From NCBI RefSeq assembly GCF_964656455.1, contig NC_135717.1, positions 17,626,775-17,690,774 of the forward strand: a stretch of 64,000 nt of DNA. Direction: 5' to 3'. The position numbers and the translations under genes are program-made. The notes beneath the pieces are model-generated. The model was given only the letters and a program-made list of their open reading frames with translations, made no database searches and was not told the DNA's origin. Shown in pieces: positions 54,390 through 64,000 of the stretch. This stretch comes from Halichoerus grypus (Eukaryota; Chordata; Mammalia; Carnivora; Phocidae). Numbering within the stretch: the first letter of the stretch is position 1; every line of letters starts with the position of its first letter.

Positions 54390-54601
54390 CAGGAATCTCA
54401 ACATTGGCACTGTTGACATTTGGGCTGGATGATTCTGCATTGTGGGGCCTGTCCTGGGCCTTGGAGGATGATTAGAAGCATCACTGATCTTTACTCACTA
54501 GAGGCTGGAAGCACCCCACCCCCAGCCATGACAACGAAAATTGTTTCCAACATTGCCTGATGTCCCCTGGAGGGCGAAATCACACGCGGTTGAGAACTCC
54601 T
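54390..54601. repeat. MER20-type hAT element
   Basis: 'aatctcaacattggcactgt', 'tgacatttgggctggatgat', 'tgtggggcctgtcctgggcc', 'tgatgtcccctggagggcga' and the end 'cacgcggttgagaactcc' reproduce MER20 over its whole length. MER20 copies are known to have been co-opted as regulatory DNA in placental mammals. Confidence 0.85.
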
Positions 54602-54748
54602 ACCTTGGCAGTGTTTTGGGTAGGTGTGCAAATGGAGGCAGTGACATTAGACAGTTGTTTCTAGAAGTTTGCTTGTGGAGCAGAGATGAGAAATAGGATA
54701 GTGGCTGGAGAGGACAAGGGAGAGCATTTTGAAAATGTATAAATAATG

Positions 54749-54862
54749 GGGTGCCTGGCTGGCTCAGTTGGAAGAACATGCAACACTTGATCTTGGGGTC
54801 GTGGGTTCGAGCCCCATGTTGGGTGTAGAGATTACTTAAATAAAAACTTAAAAAAAAAAAAG
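54749..54862 (+). mobile_element. Old Can-SINE subfamily, sense, short form
   Basis: 'gggtgcctggctggctcagt', 'cttgatcttggggtcgtggg', 'ttcgagccccatgttgggtg' and 'tagagattacttaaataaaa' are the short old form. Flanks 'aaatgtataaataatg' and 'aaatgcataaataatg' (54863-54878) are the target duplication. Confidence 0.92.
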
Positions 54863-54878
54863 GAAATGCATAAATAAT

Positions 54879-55190
54879 GATGAAATGTCAACCTTTTGGA
54901 TTTTTTGGTCACTCTTTAACAGGTGAAAAATAGCCTCTTGGTATGGTTTTGATGTGCATTTCATTTCCCTTATTACGAGTGAACTTGACATCTTTTCATA
55001 GGTCTGGGGAAGTTATTCTTTAGAGACTTTTTTATGTTTTTAATCCATTTTTCTATTGGTTCATTGGTCTTTTTATTTTATTTTATTTTATTTTAAGAGT
55101 TGCACATATTAGGCAGGAGAGTCCTTCATTTGTGATTTGAGTTACAAATATTTTTCCCTAGTTTGTCATTTTTCTCCTGACTCGAGGGAG
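54879..55190 (-). repeat. Inverted 5' part of an old L1M insertion
   Basis: Antisense L1 ORF2 end: 'tatggttttgatgtgcattt', 'catttccctt' and 'tctattggttcattggtctt', then 'gttacaaatatttttcccta'. In the L1 this segment lies immediately upstream of the segment found in sense orientation at 55200-55760. Confidence 0.75.
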
Positions 55191-55199
55191 CTGAAAGAG

Positions 55200-55760
55200 A
55201 AATGGGCACTTGTGAGGGGTTTTGCAAATTTGAACAATTCTTGTGATTGACGATTTGTCGCTATCTATCAAAATTACAGGTGCATTTATCCTTGACTCAG
55301 CAGTCTCGCTTCTGGGGAATTTATGCTATGGAGCTACTTGGCATGGATAAAAATGCGTGTGTGTGTGTGTGTGTGTTGGTCATTGTGGCTTTGACTTTTT
55401 TCTCACGAGACTGGAAATAGCCCAATAGGGCACAGATTAAATAAACCATGGTACATGCATAAACGGAATATTCTGCTGCTATAAAAAAATGAAGAAAGTT
55501 TCTATGTACTGTAATGGAAAGATCGCTAGGATATACCGTTAGGTGAAAAGAAAAAAGGCAATGGGAGGAAGTGTGTATTTGGTGTGCCATCTTTTGTGTA
55601 AGTCATGGGGAAAATGGGAAATAAGAAAATATTTCTGTATTTGCTTATATTTGCATAAAAAACACTGGGGAAAACAGTAAAATGTGGTTCCACAAGGGGT
55701 TCAGGCATGGGGAGGGTGGGGAAGAGGGATGACAAATGAAACTTCATTTCTGTTTTTAGG
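55200..55760 (+). repeat. 3' part of the same old L1M insertion, sense
   Basis: 'ctatctatcaaaattacagg', 'tgcatttatccttgactcag', 'aataaaccatggtacatgca', 'ctgtaatggaaagatcgcta' and 'aggtgaaaagaaaaaaggca' follow sense L1M 3' sequence. A (GT)n run at 55355-55376 lies inside. Confidence 0.8.
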
Positions 55761-55969
55761 GTTTTTTTTTTTTTTTTTAAAGATTTTATTTATTTATTTG
55801 ACAGAGAGAGACACAGTGAGAGAGGGAACACAAGCAGGGGGAGTGGGAGAGAGAGAAGCAGGCTTCCCGCCGAGCAGGGAGCCCGATGCAGGGCTCGATC
55901 CCAGGACCCTGGGATCATGACCTGAGCCGAAGGCAGACGCTTAACGACTGAGCCACCCAGGTGCCCCCC
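55761..55969 (-). mobile_element. Can-SINE, full length, antisense
   Basis: T-rich start, 'aaagattttatttatttatt' to 'gagccacccaggtgcccccc'. Close to the consensus of young copies. Confidence 0.94.
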
Positions 55970-56364
55970 CCCCTTTTTTTTTTTAACTGGTGAATTATCT
56001 TTAACAAGTTAATGGGATGGGTCCAGTTGAAAGGGGTTGAAAATATAGAAGAGAGAAGTTTTCAAGAAGGTGGGAGAAGGTGGGATTCAAGGCCCTGGTA
56101 TAAGGGTAGGGATTTGCCTCAGTTTCTCCATCTGTAAAATGAGGGTTCTCCAGCTAACCATGAAAGGCATCTAGAATGGACCTTTGTCAGACATAACTCG
56201 TCTCTTCTCTGAAGCCCAGGGCAGGCTGGCCGCGGGGACAGGCCTTGTCCTCAACTCCTTCAAGTGCATCGCGGGAGGACGGTCGGTGGTTAGTGGAGGG
56301 CCTGAGCCAGTCCCAGCCTCCTGGCAGGTGTGTGTAGAGCTGAGCGGCGTGGCCCTCCTCCAGT

Positions 56365-56695
56365 GCGTGTGCGGAAGTCCTAACCCCCGCAGCCCCAAGC
56401 ATGACTGTTGTTTGGAGATGGGGTCTTTAAAGAGGTGATGAAGGTAAAAAAGAAGTCGTTCGGGTGGGCCCTGACCTAATATGACTGGTGTCCTTGGAAG
56501 AAGAGGAGTTTGGGACACAGAGACACACAGAAGGAAGACCACGTGAAGACAGGGAGGAGATGACCGTCTACATGCCCAAGATGGAGGCCTGCTGACACCT
56601 TGCTCTCGGGTTTCTAGCCTCCAGAATCATGAGAAAATATGTTTCTGTTCTTTAAGCCACGCAGCCTGTGGCACTTTGTTTGATAATAGTGCGTC
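56365..56695 (+). repeat. MaLR (MLT1-like) LTR
   Basis: 'tgtttggagatggggtcttt', 'aaagaggtgatgaaggtaaa', 'tatgactggtgtccttggaa', 'ttctagcctccagaatcatg' and 'ctttaagccacgcagcctgt' give the full MLT1-type order. Solitary; no internal sequence. Confidence 0.75.
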
Positions 56696-56871
56696 TCTCA
56701 TTCATGTCAAACACGTCCGGAGGCAGGCAGGCCACGTCATAGAGACTCGGGCTCCACTTTCTCTCCCACCTTCTGTTTTCAAGGTGACCTCTTGGACCAA
56801 GATGGCTGCTGGAGCTGTCTATGTCAGGTAGCAACCAGGAAGAAGGGATAAAGAGCAGGTGCCTCCCTTTA

Positions 56872-57109
56872 TTTATTTATTTACTTGGGGGGGTGGAGAG
56901 AGAGAGAGAGAGAGAGAGAATGAGTGGGGCAAGGGGCAGAGAGAGAGAGAGAGAGAACGAGTGGGGCAAGGGGCAGAGAGAGAGAGAGAGAGAATCTTAA
57001 GCAGACTCCAGGTGCAGCCCAACTCAGGTTCGATTTCACGACCCTGAGACCATGACCTGAGCCAAAATCAAGAGTCGGATGTTTAACTGACTGAGCCACC
57101 CCGGCTCCC
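56872..57109 (-). mobile_element. Distinct Can-SINE subfamily with internal 37-base tandem duplication
   Basis: 'tcttaagcagactccaggtg', 'accatgacctgagccaaaat' and 'caagagtcggatgtttaact' to 'gagccaccccggctcccc' resemble the type dominant in felids more than the other copies here. The GA-rich body contains two 37-base copies (56904-56940 and 56941-56977) differing at one base. Flanks 'caggtgcctcccttt' and 'caggtccctcccttt' are the target duplication. Confidence 0.9.
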
Positions 57110-57129
57110 CAGGTCCCTCCCTTTTAGGG

Positions 57130-58125
57130 CAACTTCCTGTAAGTCCCACAGAGCAATTTTTTAACATCTTTCTGGCCACCACATAGTTACACAATCACAC
57201 CTTACTGCAAGGAAGTCTGGGAAATGTGTTCAGCTAAAAGTAAGGGTTTATTCCTAGGGGACAAGGGGAGAATGGATGCTGGGGGAGGCAACCAGCCATC
57301 TCTGTCATGGACTATCCCCTCAGTCCACATACTCAAGGGTGCATGAATAGTTTTCTCTACGTTTTTCGTAATTCACCATCATTTCTGTTGCAAGCCAAGA
57401 TGGCACCTGCACCTTGCTGTGGAATGTGTCTAATTCCTGGGTGGTCTTTGAAGTGCCTAGCTGTGGTGGGCAGTGTTGGTCCTGAAGTCCATGCAGGTGT
57501 GCCCAAGACATCCGTTCTTAGCTATCTATCCCTGACCATCAGCTTACACAGCCCACTTAGTTTCTGTCTGCGCAGCTACTTTGGCCTCTCCTGGTCCATT
57601 GCCAAGGCTCAGGGATCATTCTGCTGCTCTCATGCCCGCTGGGAACCAAGGCACTCTGGGAAGCATTTTTTCCATCTGCTCTTGGGCTTCTCAAACCTTT
57701 CTTTGGAGTCTTGCTGCCTCCCCCACGAGAAGTAGGGTTCAGGGCCTGGCCTTCAGAGACTTCCCAAACTCTCTCTTTTTGCATTACATCTCCTCTTTGT
57801 CTTTTTCCCTATACCCCAGGGAAATATTCCTGATCTGAAGGTGGCAAACCCTATTTTTGGCTTTTATGTTTCTCTGATAAGGACTTAAAGTATTGAGACA
57901 CAAAAGCCAGACTCATGGCTTTTTCTGTTTCTCACTTTTTCACATTCCTCTCTTGAGGTGACAAGCACAGCTTTTAGCTTGATGGCAGGGAAGAAAAAAA
58001 ATATCAAGAAATTGAAAAGAACAGAGGTTGATGTCCCCAAAATATTATACTGCCATATTTGTAATAAACTTTCCTGTGGTTGATGCTGTTTGGTATTCCT
58101 CACTCCTTCTACCGTCATCGTAGTC
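57130..58125. other. Intergenic sequence without recognised gene
   Basis: Possible decayed old repeats; no exon, RNA gene or named element could be supported. A plus-strand frame of 142 codons (57307-57735) has no recognisable domain. Confidence 0.4.
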
Positions 58126-58129
58126 TAGT

Positions 58130-58440
58130 AAACTAGACTGTCTCCTTTCCTAGCTGCTCTTGCAGCTTAAGGAAGCTGTATTTCTCAGTTCTGATCAATA
58201 AGATGGGAGCAGAAAGCTGCTCAACGTTTATAGGAAGGCTTTTTCTTTATCCAAAAAAAGGGGGGGCCAGGTGTGTCTGGCACATTCTCTTTCCCTCTGC
58301 TTCTTACTTAGAATGTGAACACAATGTCTGGACCTGCAGCAGCCATCTTGCCACCGTGAGGGCAAGGCTAAGAGAATCACAGAGATGCCATAGCACCATT
58401 GAGCAGCTGAGTCTACACAGCGTCATGTCACTTATTTACT
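58130..58440 (+). repeat. Ancient unassigned mammalian repeat
   Basis: 'cctagctgctcttgcagctt', 'tctgatcaataagatgggag', 'cagaaagctgctcaacgttt' and 'gcagcagccatcttgccacc' share the layout of the repeats at 6590 and 60150. Confidence 0.5.
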
Positions 58441-58444
58441 AGTA

Positions 58445-59885
58445 TGCAAAAAAAGTCCTCATTTTTAAGTCTTTGTTAGTTGTTGCTGAAGCATTCCTAA
58501 TGTATATACTATCACTGTATTTAAATTAGCACAAGTGGGTTTTTGTTTATTGTCACACATGTTGCCTAAACAGTGGCGGCCTCTTGAATTCTGGGCCATG
58601 TGGATGCATGACAGTTCCTAACCACGCTCCAGCCTGCTCAGCCCAAACCCAGCCACCAGTTCTGTCCCCAGTGGTTCCCATGCCAGGCTCTATTTGTCAA
58701 AGTGAGTCATGTGGATAGGATAATGCTGCTCAAGGGTACTCAACAGAAGAATATCTTGCTCCTTCAAGCAGCTGGAGGATGGGGATAGCTCACCAACTAT
58801 TGTCAACCTTGGGACCTACAACACCTTTTTTTGGCTCCCTTTTGTCCAGCAGAGGCTTCCATTCACTGAATGAAGAAAATCCAGACCCATCTACTAAAGG
58901 TTTCTACGGCATGTGTCATGATATGCTGGGCAGGTTCCTGACTGCTCCAAGAGGAGGTGCCAGGCTGAGGTCTCCCTTTATGTGGGGAGAAGTCCCTTTG
59001 CTAGTCTCTCCCTTCTGCATCCTTCCTGAGGTCACCAAGATCTGGAAATAGAGGAGTGACAGAGTACAGATATGTACCATCCAGGACTTCAAATTAGATT
59101 CCACCCAGCTCAAAAGTGAAGGCTCAATTAAAGCTAACCTAGAATAAGTCATAGGATCCTTTCCAGAACAATTCAGGAAGAAAATAGTTTTTTCCTTTAG
59201 ACTTATTCCTGAGAGGATAAGAGTCTGATACAGCCAGGGTCCACCACTAGGGGAGAGCTTGGCCAAGACTAAAGACAGTGAGATCAAGTTCCAAGGACCT
59301 GGTAGGAGTCCCTGGATCAAACTATGCCTGAAGGCCACCTATACCCAGACTTTTAATATATATGAATCAGAATATATACCTATCTTGTTAGAGCCAATTT
59401 GAATTGCTTTTCTCTCATACAAACTAAAACAGTTTTGAGAATTTCAGCCCATGACAAATAGTGTGGCAGGTGAGCAGTTAGGCTGACACCTAAAGCCCAA
59501 ATTGCCTGCTGTTGAATCCAGTGCAGCATGCTGATTGACCAGAGCCTGAATCCAAGATGTCCCTGGGAGAATTTATGTGCACATAGCTTCTCTTGATGTT
59601 TGAGCTCTGCCTTGTCTCGGATTTCCCAGACCACTGGGTTCACCCCAGAGTGCATCTCTCTGCTCTCCATCTGTGCAGTGCATTTGGCATGGAAGTGTGT
59701 GCCATTTCATTCCATTTTTGTCCTGAGCTGGTCTTTAAATCTTGGCAAACTTGGGCTGCTCTTCAACTTTTCTCTTTTGATGTAAACTCCTCCAGGCCAA
59801 GGGCTGGCTCTTATCGATTTCATTTTCCCACACAGCTCAGGGCTCAGCACACAGATGGAAATTTTGGGTGGCAGCATGGGACAAT
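58445..59885. other. Intergenic sequence without recognised gene
   Basis: An L2-like remnant may lie at 59640-59860 ('tgatgtaaactcctccaggc', 'cacagctcagggctcagcac'). A minus-strand frame of 140 codons (59338-58916) shows no domain. No feature is firmly supported. Confidence 0.4.
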
Positions 59886-59889
59886 GGAA

Positions 59890-60070
59890 CACTAGCCCTG
59901 ACTCCTGGCTTGGCCACTTACTAGCTGGGTGACCATCAGCAAGTCACTTAGCTATTCTGAGCCTTACGAAGGTGATTATGAAGACTACACAATATCGTGT
60001 GTCATTCATTTGTTCATTCAGTAAATATTTACTGAGTGGGCACTCTGTGTAGGCATGGGGTTGGGGCTGA
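59890..60070. repeat. MIR (sense) followed by L2 3' end (antisense)
   Basis: 'tggcttggccacttactagc', 'tgggtgaccatcagcaagtc' and 'acttagctattctgagcctt' are sense MIR. From 60003, 'tcatttgttcattcagtaaa' and 'tatttactgagtgggcactc' are the antisense L2 end. Confidence 0.75.
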
Positions 60071-60109
60071 AAGTACAATGGCAAGTGTAACACTCAAGAT
60101 ATACTTTGG

Positions 60110-60490
60110 TTGGTGGTGAGCAGTATAAACCCTCTTTCTATTCTCATTCTGATAGGTAGACCTCATTTCCTACCTTCCCTTGCAGTTGGGTGGGGCCGTG
60201 TGACTACGTTCTGGCCAATAGAATTTGGGGAGAAAGTGATATATGACCTTTCTCCCCCTAAAGCACTTCTGAGGCAACCCTCCACATTCTCTTCCTGTTT
60301 GGCAGCAAATGCAGAAGATCTGAACTCTAGAGACCTGAAGGGAGTGTTGAGACCCAACATGGAAAGGGCCTGTGACCCTGAATGACTTGCCAACCCTCCA
60401 TGACTGTGACATGAACAAGAAATAAACTTCGACTGTGTTAAGCTACTGAGATTTTAGGTTGTTACTGCAGCATAGTGTACCCTGATATCA
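60110..60490 (+). repeat. Ancient unassigned mammalian repeat
   Basis: 'acgttctggccaatagaatt', 'gggagtgttgagacccaaca', 'gaaataaacttcgactgtgt' and 'taagctactgagattttagg', then 'ttgttactgcagcatagtgt': the best preserved copy of the type seen at 6590 and 40600. Confidence 0.6.
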
Positions 60491-60494
60491 ACTG

Positions 60495-61040
60495 TGGCCA
60501 ACTTAAGCAAAAGTGAATTTCTTGGCAGGAAATGGGCTGTTCATGGGGTCAACAGGAGCCTTAGAAGTGGGCAGCTCTAGAGGCTAGGAAGGAGGACTTG
60601 TCACATAGAGTGGGCACGCATCTGGAACAGCAGTCCAAACATTTCTATCTTTGTCCCGATATTCAAATTCCTGGGAGGGAGGTCCATCTGGCCTACTTTT
60701 GGCCGAATGTTCCTCACCTTGGCTGGAGGAGAGAAAACTTTTGATTTCAGCCCCTACTCACTGTATTTAATGAGAGGAGAAAAACCTCAGAAGGGCATCG
60801 AGGGAGTGATGGATGTTGGGCAAACTGAAAACAAGCGCTCCCTGAAACGAACACATTCCCTTCCCTCTTAGAGCCACAGCCACAGAGGGGTACAGACTCA
60901 TCACGTCCTCCCACAGTGCAGCGCAATGACTGGGGTGACCTCCATGATGGACAAGTACAGGCCACCCAGATTTGGGTTGAGAGGTTAAGGAGAGCTTCCC
61001 ACAGGAAGTGATATTTGATCTTGGGCTGGAAGTCTGATAG
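60495..61040. other. Intergenic sequence without recognised gene
   Basis: No feature recognised on either strand. Confidence 0.4.
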
Positions 61041-61054
61041 AAATCTACTATGTA

Positions 61055-61252
61055 GGGGCACCTGGGTGGCTCAGCCAGTTAAGCATCTGCCTTCGGCTCA
61101 AGTCATGATCTTGGGGTCCTGGGATTGAGCCCCGCATTGGACTCCCTGCTCAGCAGGGAGCCTGTCTCTCCCTCGCCCTCTGTAGTTCCCCCTGCTTGTG
61201 CTCTCTCTCTCTTGCTCATGCTCTCTAAAATAAATAAATAAAATCTTAAAAA
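61055..61252 (+). mobile_element. Can-SINE, full length
   Basis: 'ggggcacctgggtggctcag' to 'aataaataaataaaatctta'. Perfect 14-base target duplication 'aaatctactatgta' (61041-61054 and 61253-61266). Confidence 0.96.
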
Positions 61253-61446
61253 AAATCTACTATGTAAAGGGAGAGGGGGTGGAAAAGAAGTGAACTTATG
61301 TAAAGGCGAGGAGGTACCACCGGAGATGTGAATTTCTCTTTTCTTCCTCCTCACTGAACATGCAGGACTTGGAATCAGGGGAAACACCCTTCTCGATTTT
61401 CAGTCATCTCTATGAAATGGAAAAAGGGAGGTTTCCTTCATACAGA

Positions 61447-64000
61447 TTTTTTTTTAAATTTTTTTATTGTTATGTTAATCCCCATACATTACATCATTAG
61501 TTTTAGATGTAGTGTTCCATGATTCATTGTTTGTGCATAACACCCAGTGCTCCATGCAGAACGTGCCCTCCTCAATACCCATCATCAGGCTAACCCATCC
61601 TCCCACCCCCCTCCCCTCTAGAGCCCTCAGTTTGTTTTTCAGAGTCCATCGTCTCTCATGGTTCGTCTACCCCTCCTATTTCCCCCCCTTCATTCTTCCC
61701 CTCCTGCTACCTTCTTCTTTTTTTTTTTTTTCTTAACATATATTGCATTATTTGTTTCAGCGGTACAGATCTGAGATTCAACAGTCCTGCACAATTCACA
61801 GCACTCACCAGAGCACATACCCTCCCCAGTGTCCATCACCCACTCACCCCATCCCTCCCACCTCACTCCCCACTCCAGCAACCCTCAGTTTGTTTCCTGA
61901 GATTAAGAATTGCTCATATCAGTGAGGTCATATGATACATGTCTTTCTCTGTTTGACTTATTTCGCTCAGCATAACACCCTCCAGTTCCATCCACGTTGT
62001 TGCAAATGGCAAGATCTCATTCCTTCTGATGGCTGCATAATATTCCATTGTATATATATACCACATCTTCTTTATCCATTCATCTGTTGATGGACATCTT
62101 GGCTCTTTCCACAGTTTGGCTATTGTGGACATTGCTGCTATAAACATCAGGGTGCACGTACCCTTTCGGATCCCTATTTTTGTATCTTTGGGGTAAATAC
62201 CCAGTAGTGCAATTGCTGGATTATATGGTAGCTCTATTTTCAACTTTTTGAGGAACCTCCACACTGTTTTCCAGAGTGGCTGCACCAGCTTGCATTCCCA
62301 CCAACAGTGTAGGAGGGTTCCCCTTTCTCCGCATCCCCGCCAACATCTGTCATTTCCTGACTTGTTAATTTTAGCCATTCTGACTGGCGTGAGGTGGTAT
62401 CTCATTGAGGTTTTGATTTGGATTTCCCTGATGCCGAGCGATATTGAGCACTTTTTCATGTGTCTGTTGGCCATTTGGATGTCTTCTTTGGAAAAATGTC
62501 TGTTCATGTCTTCTGCCCATTTCTTGATTGGATTCTTTGTTCTTTGGGTGTTGAGTTTGATGAGTTCTTTATAGATTTTGGATACTAGCCCTTTATCTGA
62601 TATGTCATTTGCAAATATCTTCTCCCATTCTGTCAGTTGTCTTTTGGTTTTGTTGACTGTTTCCTTTGCTTTGCAAAAGCTTTTTATCTTGATGAAGTCC
62701 CAAGAGTTCATTTTTGCCCTTGCTTCCCTTGCCTTTGGCGATGTTTCTAGGAAGAAGTTGCTGCGGCTGAGGTCGAAGAGGTTGCTGCCTGTGTTCTCCT
62801 TTAGGATTTTGATGGACTCCTGTCTCACATTGAGGTCTTTCAACCATTTGGAGTCTATTTTTGTGTGTGGTGTAAGGAAATGGTCCAGTTTCATTCTTCT
62901 GCATGTGGCTGTCCAATTTTCCCAAAACCATTTGTTGAAGAGACTGTCTTTTTTCCATTGGACATTCTTTCCTGCTTTGTCAAAGATTAGTTGACCATAG
63001 AGTTGAGGGTCCATTTCTGGGCTCTCTATTCTGTTCCATTGATCTATGTGCCTGTTTTTGTGCCAGTACCATACTGTCTTGATGATGACAGCTTTGTAAT
63101 AGAGCTGGAAGTCCGGAATTGTGATGCCGCCAGCTTTGCTTTTCTTTTTCAACATTCCTCTGGCTGTGTGGGGTCTTTTCTGGTTCCATACAAATTTTAG
63201 GATTATTTGTTCCATTTCTTGGAAAAAAGTGGATGGTATTTTGATGGGGATTGCATTGAATGTGTAGATTGCTCTAGGTAGGATTGACATCTTCACAATA
63301 TTTGTTCTTCCAATCCATGAGCATGGAACGTTTTTCCATTTCTTTGTGTCTTCCTCAATTTCTTTCATGAGTATTTTATAGTTTTCTGAGTACAGATCCT
63401 TTGCCTCTTTGGTTCGATTTATTCCTAGGTATCTTATGGTTTTGGGTGCAATTGTAAATGGGATTGACTCCTTAATTTCTCTTTCTTCTGTCTTGTTGTT
63501 GGTGTATAGGAATGCCACTGACTTCTGTGCATTGATTTTATATCCTGCCACTTTACTGAATTCCTGTATGAGTTCTAGCAGTTTTGGGGTGGAGTCTTTT
63601 GGGTTTTCCACATAAAGTATCATATCATCTGCAAAGAGTGAGAGTTTGACTTCTTCTTTGCCGATTTGGATGCCTTTTATTTCTTTTTGTTGTCTGATTG
63701 CTGTGGCTAGGACTTCCAATACTATGTTGAATAGCAGTGGTGATAGTGGACATCCCTGCCGCGTTCCTGACCTTAGGGGGAAAGCTCTCAGTTTTTCCCC
63801 ATTGAGAATGATATTCGCTGTAGGTTTTTCGTAGATGGCTTTTATGATATTGAGGTATGGTACCCTCTATGCCTATACTCTGAAGAGTTTTGACCAAGAA
63901 AGGATGCTGTACTTTGTCAAATGCTTTTTCTGCATCTATTGAGAGGATCATATGATTCTTGTTCTTTCTTTTGTTAATATATTGTATCATGTTGATTGAT
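61447..64000 (-). mobile_element. Young carnivoran LINE-1, 3' part, antisense, runs off the right edge
   Basis: From right to left the element shows the ORF2 reverse transcriptase region, the ORF2 C-terminus, a stop near 61914, a roughly 450-base 3' UTR and an A-rich tail at 61447-61465. The 3' UTR is built of two related blocks separated by an A-rich stretch (complement at 61711-61735). The 5' part lies outside, so completeness and target duplication cannot be judged. Confidence 0.95.
61914..64000 (-). pseudogene. LINE-1 ORF2 protein, C-terminal part, one frameshift
   Basis: ORF2p carries the endonuclease and reverse transcriptase that copy LINE-1 (and SINE) RNA into DNA at the target. Here the frame is open for about 650 codons down to the stop at 61914. 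The start listed at 63719 is only an internal codon. The reverse transcriptase core with [11 protein letters not shown] (the catalytic Asp pair) lies near residues 25-37 of that frame. The distal part has the typical W-rich region and a Cys-containing segment, [14 protein letters not shown], near 62320. A second frame (63990-63866) carries upstream RT residues (SIDAEKAFDKVQHPFL). The two are out of phase by one base around 63858-63866, so this copy cannot make an intact ORF2p as read. Apart from that it looks recent. Confidence 0.93.

Noticed and set aside
56365..56695. MaLR LTR considered as part of an endogenous retrovirus with genes
   Set aside because: Solitary LTR-like sequence; no gag, pro, pol or env frames nearby.
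62605..62958. Plus- and minus-strand frames inside the LINE-1 other than ORF2 (for example 62578-62994 and 62980-63189)
   Set aside because: Shadow frames of ORF2 in other phases.
20325..64000. Search for the first exon of XPO6, the expected neighbour across the intergenic gap
   Set aside because: No exon with recognisable XPO6 coding sequence and no second strong CpG island at an expected position. It probably lies right of the window.

Overview
The window is nuclear DNA from an arctoid carnivoran (the bear / seal / mustelid side of Carnivora). The evidence is a set of tRNA-Lys-derived Can-SINEs in both orientations, whose 3' body is neither the dog SINEC_Cf nor the felid type, and a young carnivoran LINE-1 at the right edge. 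Older MIR, L2, hAT, MaLR-like and L1M-like repeats are spread throughout. The exact species cannot be fixed from the sequence.

Only one protein-coding gene is firmly supported: SBK1 (SH3-domain-binding kinase 1), on the minus strand. Its first coding exon (994-1226, CDS 994-1219) encodes residues 1-75, from the start Met through the glycine-rich kinase loop, and has clean splice sites on both sides. The other coding exons lie beyond the left edge. A CpG island at about 18.95-20.32 kb is best read as the SBK1 promoter with a non-coding first exon. Two strong minus-strand splice donors lie at its left margin, giving an intron 1 of about 18 kb.

From about 20.3 kb to the right edge I find no convincing gene. 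In human, SBK1 lies head to head with XPO6 across a long intergenic gap, and the layout here fits that gap. This part holds old L2 and MIR copies, several unassigned ancient repeats, a repeat-dense block at 33.6-38 kb, a GC-rich patch at 43.4-44.5 kb with one weak candidate exon, homeodomain-type TAATTA clusters at 28.47 and 46.5 kb, many Can-SINEs, and from 61.45 kb the 3' part of a young antisense LINE-1. Its ORF2 is open except for one frameshift.

No previously undescribed gene system is visible. The most notable items concern genome mechanics: a SINE-bounded inversion betrayed by a split target-site duplication in inverted orientation (24.9-26.4 kb); an old L1 with a 5' inversion of the twin-priming type (54.9-55.76 kb); a SINE carrying a patch apparently copied from its neighbour (53.1 kb); and an inverted SINE pair in SBK1 intron 1 (6.1-6.5 kb). 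Repeat family names are from memory and were not checked by a database search.
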